Assembly: GCF_000003605.2 (NCBI RefSeq)
Contig: NW_003116455.1
Location: 46,366 to 85,916 of the forward strand
DNA: 39,551 nucleotides
Direction of reading: 5' to 3'
Origin: Saccoglossus kowalevskii
Lineage: Eukaryota > Hemichordata > Enteropneusta > Harrimaniidae
Under the pieces are notes generated by a model. It searched no databases. It was not told where the DNA came from and saw nothing but the letters and a program-made list of their open reading frames with translations. Both the position numbers and the translations under genes were made by a program. Numbering within the stretch: the first letter of the stretch is position 1; each line of letters starts with the position of its first letter. Shown in pieces: positions 31,863 to 39,551 of the stretch.

Positions 31863-33995
31863 CAAAACACTACTTTCTTAGAAATTTTTTAACAAAATTT
31901 TGCTCTACTGAAGTTTAGCGGAGTGTTAGAACAATGGAGACAAGCCAAAAAGTAGTATTGTTGATGAGAATGTGAAAAGCGCATGAAATGAAGTGCAACA
32001 ATGGTAAATATGATATCCTGTCATATACTTTCAAGACGTTCTGCTTCGGATTCCTAATAATTTATCGTAATCCAGTTAATTAACCGATCCTTCCTAGAAT
32101 GTATAACATATCGCACAAATAGGTCGTAAACATGTGTATTGTTATCTATACTTGCACTCCCGAATGCACATGACTAATCGTGGCTACCTACACTAATTTA
32201 ACTCTATAACACATCATTCACCTTTTCTAAACGTTCATGTGCCTACCAATCAAAATTATGTATGCCCAATGATTTTAAAGACTCAATGGCCGTAAAAAGT
32301 CACTGATTGACAGAAATCGTCTTTGCAAACAAAACGTGTAACACCCTATAAGTAGTCCGGTGCTTCACTTGTAATCTGAGTTATAAGGTACGTCAAACAA
32401 GAAACTAGTAAAAGCCAATAGGCAGTACAGTATTATACATCCCAAAACTAAAAGCAGTGTCTGTAGTATCCGACAGCAATATGGAGTCAGGTGTAACCTG
32501 TGCAATTCACGAGTCGTTCGCGTGACTGGGTGTGCTAGAAAATGTGTTTTCAATAATCAAAATGGTTTGAAAACACAATAGCGAAATTAACCATCTTGAT
32601 CCTGGGCCGTGCATTGCCGTATTCACCTATACCTAAGCTTTCAGATGAAATACACTAGCTAGTTATAGTGGAATAACCTTGAACTAATGTCTTATTCACA
32701 GATCAATTATTACAATTAACACTACAATTACCTATTTATTTATTTTAAAATGACATTAAAAGTAGTACCATCCACATATTTTTATTTTCATATTGTTCAT
32801 ATTTTGTATTAATTGAAACAAAATATGACAGACATGAGTATATAAAAAATCGTAGAAACGAAGAGCGGTTGAATTGCAACATTCCGTTTCTCAATGACTA
32901 TGACTTGTGTCCAGGCACATAATATAGAACTATAACATACGCTAATAAAAATAGTAACATACTAAGATTAATTATTATACGTGTATCTTTTCCATAAGGG
33001 TGCACCTTTCTTGTCGCTAGATTAGATGAATTAAAATACATATATTAACGTGCTGTTTTATTACCAGTCTTTATAAATTATTAAGTGATAGCAGGGGTTT
33101 AACCTGGTATCGGAAAACAATAACACCCAGTGTTGCTTTCCATCTTTCAAATTTGTCATTTTATATCGTCAAAGTTTCATAAATGGTAATTACTGTCTAA
33201 CTTTTAAACGGTGGCCCACAGACGTCACATCATGTTTTATTTCTCGAAACACAAATTTAATTCACAAGCACACTTCCAGTGACACAAATTAATTTCTCCC
33301 TTGAACAACATTATTTTACAAACAAAACAATGCTTTAACTACACGCGATGAAAACTTATTTTTTTACAACACCAAATCCAATTTATCGTAACACAACTTT
33401 ATTCTCACAAAACAAAATTTGAATTTAAAAAGGGAAAAACACCGAATACACGACAAGCTTTACATTCTCGCAACAGAAAATTAAGCTCATACACAAATTT
33501 CCTTTCTAAGACTACAACTATAATTTTCTAAAAACTTTGTTTATGGAAACGGAAGTTGGCAATATATTCCAGAACTCCCCGAGCAAATTGACCGCCATTT
33601 TGTATCGACTGCTAGTAATTGTATCTACGATTGAATTGCCTCTAGGGCACAATAGAATCTTGCTCTTAAGCACTCTACAGGCACAATTTCCCGGGGCATC
33701 CGGTTTACGGTACAGGCCACGAAAAACTACAAGTGACGACCGCGGATGTTTCTGTGGCATCAAACTGGATTGCGGAGTTCTTGTGTCCTCCAAGAAATGA
33801 ATGAGATGAAACGTGCCCACTATTTGTAGTGTACGCTGAGAATAAAAATGCCAGTAAGTACACTATGTTTCCAAATTCTATGCATGCTGGTTTTAAAATA
33901 TATACGGACTACTAGGGGATTCGAGTAATTTGTTGGCTATAGCTTGTCCCACAGAAAACTCAGGCGCTCGGGCCGTTTCTTGAATAATTAAAAGG

Positions 33996-34039
33996 GTCGA
34001 CACATTTAGTCAGCCGCCGATACGTTCGAGTGTGTCGAC
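33996..34039. repeat. 9-bp inverted repeat in a CpG-containing stretch
   Basis: GTCGACACA (33996-34004) is exactly inverted as TGTGTCGAC (34031-34039). Nearby are ACAGAG-ttaccgaac-CTCTGT (about 34170-34190) and ACGCTACG...CGTAGCGT. The whole 33960-34210 stretch is richer in CG than its surroundings. Confidence 0.7.
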
Positions 34040-34790
34040 GACCGGGATCGACGAATGTACCGGTGACTGATTAAGTATACCGACCGACTTTTTATTATCC
34101 TAGAGACGTACCGAGCGCCTGTGACAGGACGCTACGGTCATGAATATAGGTGCTTTGCCGTTCGCATGGCCACAGAGTTACCGAACCTCTGTACCGAACG
34201 TAGCGTTAAAATATCAATAATTGCATGGTTACTAGCCTACTGTGATCCAATATAGCTCCGAGGGAAGGGAAGGTAGTACTATGATGTTGTATCTTTTGAT
34301 GCAACCACGTCACTATTTACGGTACCGTTTTTCTCAATCATATGTTTTCCCGGTTTATCGCTACCAATTGTTATTAAAGTGTGTACAATTGTTTTAATGA
34401 AATGAGCCATTATTTCAATGCTAATGGTATTCCTAATTGACATGACTTAACAGCGTGACGTCATCACTTGATCACGAACTTTCAAAAAGAAAAACGGTTT
34501 ATCAATAATACTTATAATACAGAGTAAAACAATGCAACCCCACTAATTGAGAATGTATTTTACATATTTTCTACCATAAGCACTAATCTCATGATCGATA
34601 TTAACGCGTTTTCAGTAAAATTCTTCACAACTCCCATGATTTATCACGGTTGAATTGGGAGTAACAATGGCATTTTACAAAACATTCCAAGGATACTTTA
34701 TATTTTTTTACTTCTAATTCGCCAAAAACATAAATATGTACGGATGGCCCATTAATAAGCGGATATTTAGACAGAACACAAAACGATCTT

Positions 34791-34806
34791 CGCGCATGCG
34801 CATGCG
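34791..34806. promoter_or_regulatory. NRF-1-type palindrome
   Basis: CGCGCATGCGCATGCG contains GCGCATGCGC, the NRF-1 consensus, and alternates purine and pyrimidine throughout. It lies 755 bases upstream of the EGF/CUB start codon. Whether it belongs to that promoter is inferred. Confidence 0.4.
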
Positions 34807-35260
34807 ATTGTTTCCCAGAGACGCTAAGAACTTTCAGTTTATGATTGTACGTCGATTTTGAAACACAAAACACGTTTCTTGCGTGTAATGTTTATAACAC
34901 GTTTTACTGGAAAAGTTCACCACTAATAAAGTTTACTGCTTGAAAGTTAGTGTCTGAATAATGACGCGACAACGGTAAACGCTATGTTATCCGGGTAATA
35001 ATTTCCTATAATTTCATTTTTACCATTAGCAAATATACTACACTAGGACTGTGAGGGCATGCTAAACGTGTATGTAGTCCGTAGATTTGTCTATTTAATG
35101 TCCGATTGTGTCTGTTGTGTTAATTGTTAATTCCACCCACAGTCAGTCTATTATATACGAGAATGAATCATATTGACATGGTTATGCCAACTTTATTGGT
35201 GTACGCCCGAAGTCGTGAAACAGTCATAGTAAATTAATGGCGGGCGTAGAAATAACATAA

Positions 35261-35269
35261 TATATAAAT
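35261..35269 (+). promoter_or_regulatory. Possible TATA box of the EGF/CUB gene
   Basis: TATATAAAT, 292 bases before the start codon. In AT-rich DNA such strings are common, so this is only a candidate. Confidence 0.25.
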
Positions 35270-35560
35270 GGCAAAACATTTGCATACCAACTCATTAGTA
35301 ACACGCGCGTTGCGTTAATTGCCTCAAAACAGCCTCAAGTGAGATAATTATGATAAACGTTAGAAACGAATCAACATTTACCCTATGACAATATTCACAT
35401 CGTTGCTACGTTTTAAAACTAGTTTTTATCGCTGATTTGTTTAATATCTTCCAATTCGCCACTCGCGATCGCCAAAATAACTCTACATTTATTTTGCTAA
35501 ATAGCATATGCCAAATGTGAGGCCGCGAATCCGCGTGTCAGCCACAGTTTATTATTACCC

Positions 35561-38500
35561 ATGGCGTCGATGGATAAAGGAAAATTAGTAATATTTGTAT
35601 TATTAATCATGATAACCGGTTCCGACTTACAAGACGTACAATGTAAGTACACACACGTATATATAAATACAGAATTACTTGAAATTGATACTCCGTGAAC
35701 AATACTTTCATCGCACGGAATCCCTTGCCTGTTTTAATGCTTGGCTATACATAGCTGTGAGTGGCCGGTACACCTGATGAAACTTGAAAAAAAAAGATGT
35801 CTGCAGCGACACTAAATTATATTGTTCTTGTTTGTGCTATATTCCTGTAGACGATCTCTGTGACACTGCCTGTGACGACGCTGACAGCTGCGTTCAGTAC
35901 AATGAAGAGAAGTTCTGTAGCTGTCACATGGGTTATGAAGGAGATCTATGCGACGATCCCAACTGTAAGCAGTGAAATACATTTCTAGCCTACAATATTA
36001 CAAATTGCGTCACAATGAACGATTTTCTTATTTCATTCGCGCAAAATAGACGGTAGACAATTAGACAATATTCATGCAATACAGTACACATAACATTCTA
36101 TAATCATACATTATTTCATATTCTCTATTATAAGTCCGATTAAATATACATTTACTAGTAAACAAACCGGAAATTATTTGTTCGTAAACAAATATACAAG
36201 CAAGGTGTCGCCTGATTTGCGATTGGGAAAACTTATCATAGAAGAGCATGTAATTTTTTTTTAATTTGAACTATATAGCTATATGCTTCATGATTGGTTA
36301 TCCGGTGACAGGTGGTACGTTTACTTTAAAGTGGCTTTGTTACTGTTTCAAGCTGCGAATGACTAGAAATTAATGATAAGTATGATGTATTGAGTTATTA
36401 ATTATGCCGATTTTTTGTTGCAATAATTTAGAAACTATTACTAATTTCAGTTATGCGATGTGGAGGCAGTTTTCTGGGTCCCGGTGAGCTGACGACACCG
36501 GGTTACCCAGCACTGTACAGGAATAAATTAAAATGCGTGTGGTTAGTAATGATACCCGAAGCGGAGGAAATAGGATTTTATATGCTGGAATTTGACACAG
36601 AAGTAGATAAAGACTGGGTCGAGATCGGTCCGGGATCTGATAGCGATTCTTTCGATCATGACGTAATTCAACTGAATGAACTTAGCGGAACATTAGCGGA
36701 CCTTCCTTCAACGAAGGTTACAGTTCCTGGAAACAGGGGATTCGTTAGATTCGAAGCGGATTTCACAAATGCGTTCACGGGGTTCCGTATTTCATTTAAT
36801 GCATCGAAAGGTAAGTTTTGAATATCATCCGTCGATTACAAGACTGTTAATGATATAGAATTGTGCTTAATGGCGATGGAGGGGGTGCATGCAAATCATT
36901 CAAATAATAACTAATTAGTGACTGGATTTTCTTTTGTTCAATTCAAACAGGCAAGAATTATTAAATGACCAATTAAAAACATAAACATAAAGCATATACA
37001 CAATATTGAACGGGACTCATAAATATAAAGAATTTACACACAAAAACTGTATATATGTTTTTAACAAGACAGGGATTAGGTAAAATTAATACTTCTGTAC
37101 TCATTAGAACTGGTAATAATAAATTCATAGACTCCAGGTAAAAGTCTCGAAAAACATTCGTTAATACGGTTTAAACAATGCACGCTTTTTAGACGCCTGC
37201 TAAGGAAAATAGTCATGGATGTTATTATACTTATATAAAAACGACGAATCGAGCAGTACGTTTCATCGTGAATGAAGTATACGAGTGCTTCCACAAATCT
37301 TCGTAACTAAGGTAATTGGAAAGTGTATGGAATTCATAGCGAAACTATTTTATGAACTTGTCAATGTATACAATTCAACTTTAAACAATTAAACACAATT
37401 TATAGCAAGCGGAAGTTTGTAATTGTAGTTCCGGTAGTTATTCAATATAATCAGATATTTCGGTCAATGATACTTACTTAGTAGTATCTGAATAAGTTGA
37501 ATGTGTACGTGACTATTCCGGTGATTTGAATTACAAAAAAAAGATATAGCGATACTAAATGTCACAAAGAACGAAGGAAAAAATTGAGAAAGCATGACTT
37601 TTGTCGAGAGACATTTATTTCCTATGGCAGCCATATTTTGTCACCTCATTAAACTTCGTTTCACGTGGTGCAACGAGTACATGTTATTTTTATAGCTGTC
37701 GTAGACAAATAATGTCATGACATTTAAAGTAATCTAACAATAATGTTGTGAAAACGGTTACGTGTGCGTTGTCCGAAAGCTGAGATGTAGGGGGTTATAT
37801 TTAGGTCTCTAACTGCACAGGGGATTCAATTAAGACGTTTTCTCTGTTTATTTTTTTATATTGAAAATGATATCCGTTCTTTGCTCGCTTATGGGTAATG
37901 TTGTCGCCGAGGACAGACGTTAATATCAACACTATCTAAATGTCATATAATGTTATATATATTTATCGCTGAAGTATATATATTAAATCCGATTAATTTA
38001 CTATAATTTATAACAATGACATTATCATATTCTGAATATAGAAAATGTGTTTTTGCTTTTTTGGGATGTGATATTACTACAGCTGGAGTATGGCTGTTTC
38101 GCGTCGAGATATTCGTCGCTGAATTCTAAGCTAGCCTTCTATTTTTTCAGTGGCTTCTGCGGACAACTGTGCAAGCAATCCATGTCAAAACGGCGGGCAG
38201 TGCACTAATACACCGAGTGGTTACGAGTGTGAATGTGCGGAGGGTTACACGGGAACTAACTGTGAAACGGGTAATTTTTTCACACCAATGTATATTTATT
38301 CGTATCAATAGTTTATTCACGCCAAAATCTCGTTAGTGATAAAGTCGCGTCGAGTACTAGTTATGACAATTATGATATTAAAATGATTTATTTTAATTAA
38401 TATTATGTATGTTGAAGTAATAGTTCCTGCGATTGCGTGACATGATATACAGGCTCAAACTGTTAAATATGTATAATGTTTTAATAATTACCATAAAAAT

Positions 38501-38859
38501 GAGATCAATATATCACATCGGCATATTTTTTTAAAAATATATTGATAAATATATTGATTGTTACATCGCTTGTTTGTAATGAACAGAGGAACTTAGACCA
38601 ATACCGAAAGACGTAACAGTTACTGATATCACGTCCAGTACTGGCACTGTGACGTGGAGTGCGGTAGAGGGCGCTGACGGTTACTGGGTGGACTATTTTC
38701 CGAGAGATGGTACTATAACAGAGTCGCAATTCGTCAGCTCGTCTGAAGATAGAAGTTTCACATTTGAAGGACTGACTTCTTCTACATATTACAACTTCTC
38801 TGTGAGTGCTTCGTTTGGTTCTGAAGTAAGTGAGAAGGGATATGCTGGTGAAACTACCC
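35561..38859 (+). CDS. Signal peptide-EGF-CUB-EGF-FN3 protein, 5' part of gene
   Basis: Five exons: 35561-35642, 35851-35964, 36451-36810, 38151-38270 and 38587-38859, each ending in GTAAGT, GTAAGC or GTAATT. Every intron is phase 1, so each domain exon is a symmetric cassette. Exon 1 encodes a signal peptide (hydrophobic core [10 protein letters not shown], residues 9-18). Exon 2 is an EGF domain with six Cys ([12 protein letters not shown] ... FCSC ... DLC). Exon 3 is a whole CUB domain ([17 protein letters not shown] ... GFRISF) with only the first Cys pair. Exon 4 is a typical EGF domain (NPCQNGGQC ... [15 protein letters not shown]). Exon 5 is an FN3 domain ([16 protein letters not shown] ... 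[12 protein letters not shown]). 316 residues so far; the gene runs on after the donor at 38860. Likely a secreted or membrane adhesion or matrix protein. No known gene has been matched. Confidence 0.85.
36811..38150 (+). other. Intron 3 of the EGF/CUB gene
   Basis: 1,340 bases between the CUB and second EGF exons. No further domain exon, repeat array or RNA gene is visible. The acceptor is a clear pyrimidine tract (ctattttttcag). Confidence 0.7.
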
Positions 38860-39342
38860 GTAAGTAACTTCGTTATAACGATGATATTTCAGTTGAAGAG
38901 AATTACATTCTATACAAATAATGGCCACATTGAGAGACCTGTGCAGCGACATATGTGCTAATTCGTGAATCATTTTTGCCAGTGGAATTTAGGTTTATTT
39001 AGTTGTTTAGCTGTCGATTTGAATATATAGAATAAGGCATGAAGTCATTGTTAACCTCCGCCAAAGCGATTATGTTTTTATTGCAACATACGTCTGTCTG
39101 TCTGACACGAGAACCAACAAATTACATTTTGGTTGTGATGTGGGTGCGGCTCCATTTGATCAGTATTTTAGAACTGACTTCTATGATTGTTAGGAAGGGT
39201 TGCCCTGGTAACAAGGATCAACTGTTTGAATGTTTGTAGAGATATAAATTTGATTGACCTGTAAACAGCAATGTTTTAAATGACTAATCGTTGCAAGATA
39301 ACGTTAAAAGTTAATATTTTACGGAGGGATTGCCTCCCATGA
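38860..39342 (+). other. Start of intron 5, with dispersed repeat trace
   Basis: AACCTCCGCCAAAGCGATTA and the GTCTGTCTGTCTG run (about 39053-39103) resemble a short interspersed repeat common in marine invertebrate genomes ('CCTCCGCCAAGGAGG...'). That match is from memory and weak. No exon is seen. Confidence 0.35.
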
Positions 39343-39551
39343 CAAATCAAGCGATTGTTAACTAAATTACTAAAATTGGCCAAGAAACGGTATTATTCAA
39401 ACAAATTTTCAGCATCCCGTGGCAATAGCAACAAAACATGGCAAGTGGTCAACGAAGTCCTTAATAAGTCTAATCGTTCAACCGTTCCACAGAAATTAAT
39501 TTCAGGCAATTCTGGCAAAATACTGACCACTAGTTCAGATATTGCAGATGA
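39343..39551 (+). mobile_element. LINE fragment, EN-RT linker region, cut by window end
   Basis: An open frame from 39343 encodes LAKKRYYSNKF, then SNKTWQVVNEVLNK, then ILTTSSDIADE. This is the linker between endonuclease and RT of CR1/Jockey-type LINEs. It corresponds to the same region at 13934-14065, but the sequence differs enough to be a different family. It lies in an intron of the EGF/CUB gene, on the same strand, and runs off the window. Confidence 0.75.

Larger units (their letters stand above)
29947..35560. other. Long intergenic stretch between GPCR and EGF/CUB gene
   Basis: No gene is supported over 5.6 kb. A diverged tandem duplication lies at 31739-31790 and 31813-31862. A more CpG-containing, hairpin-rich stretch is at 33960-34210, and an NRF-1-type palindrome at 34791-34806. 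Frames at 33518-33820 are open on both strands for about 90-100 codons but show no family features. Confidence 0.6.

Noticed and set aside
33518-33820. Overlapping ~90-100 codon open frames on both strands
   Set aside because: No start context, splice sites or domain resemblance; two-strand openness suggests chance.

Overview
This is a window of AT-rich animal nuclear DNA, not microbial. Coding sequence is split by GT-AG introns, one gene is built from phase-1 domain exons (EGF, CUB, FN3), one gene is a single-exon rhodopsin-type receptor, and the intergenic DNA is full of decayed retrotransposons and satellites. The retroelement types and gene families fit an invertebrate deuterostome (hemichordate, cephalochordate or echinoderm-like). 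That placement is inference, and I would not name a species.

Layout. 90-4481: the 3' part of a METTL24-like methyltransferase gene, five exons, 5' end outside the window. Its last exon lies between two ~490-bp inverted repeats (3602-4098 and 7473-7955). 8844-13500: a decayed Ty3/gypsy LTR element whose integrase lies upstream of its reverse transcriptase, the gene order of the Gmr1-like lineage. 13507-13719: a cluster of short perfect hairpins. 13916-16022: a 5'-truncated CR1/Jockey-type LINE with a (TTTA)n tail; a 50-N gap in it looks like an assembly artefact. 16800-20340: fragments of at least one more LTR element and a ~200-bp near-palindrome at 18349-18554. 22564-24985: a composite satellite locus with tRNA promoter-like boxes, a 154-bp repeat and an exact 100-bp repeat whose units look like 36-nt mini-exons. 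26305-28473: a foldback-type DNA transposon with long inverted ends, probably holding a nested hAT element, mostly hidden by a 991-N gap. 28999-29946: an intact class A GPCR. 35561-38859: the 5' part of a secreted or membrane protein gene (signal peptide, EGF, CUB, EGF, FN3), continuing past the window. 39343-39551: the start of another LINE fragment, cut by the window edge.

The three host genes are unrelated by function and are not an operon. The most unusual items are the 100-bp mini-exon-like array, the integrase-first retroelement, the long near-palindrome, the inverted repeats around the methyltransferase 3' exon, and the receptor's missing TM6 proline. No complete undescribed system is proven here.
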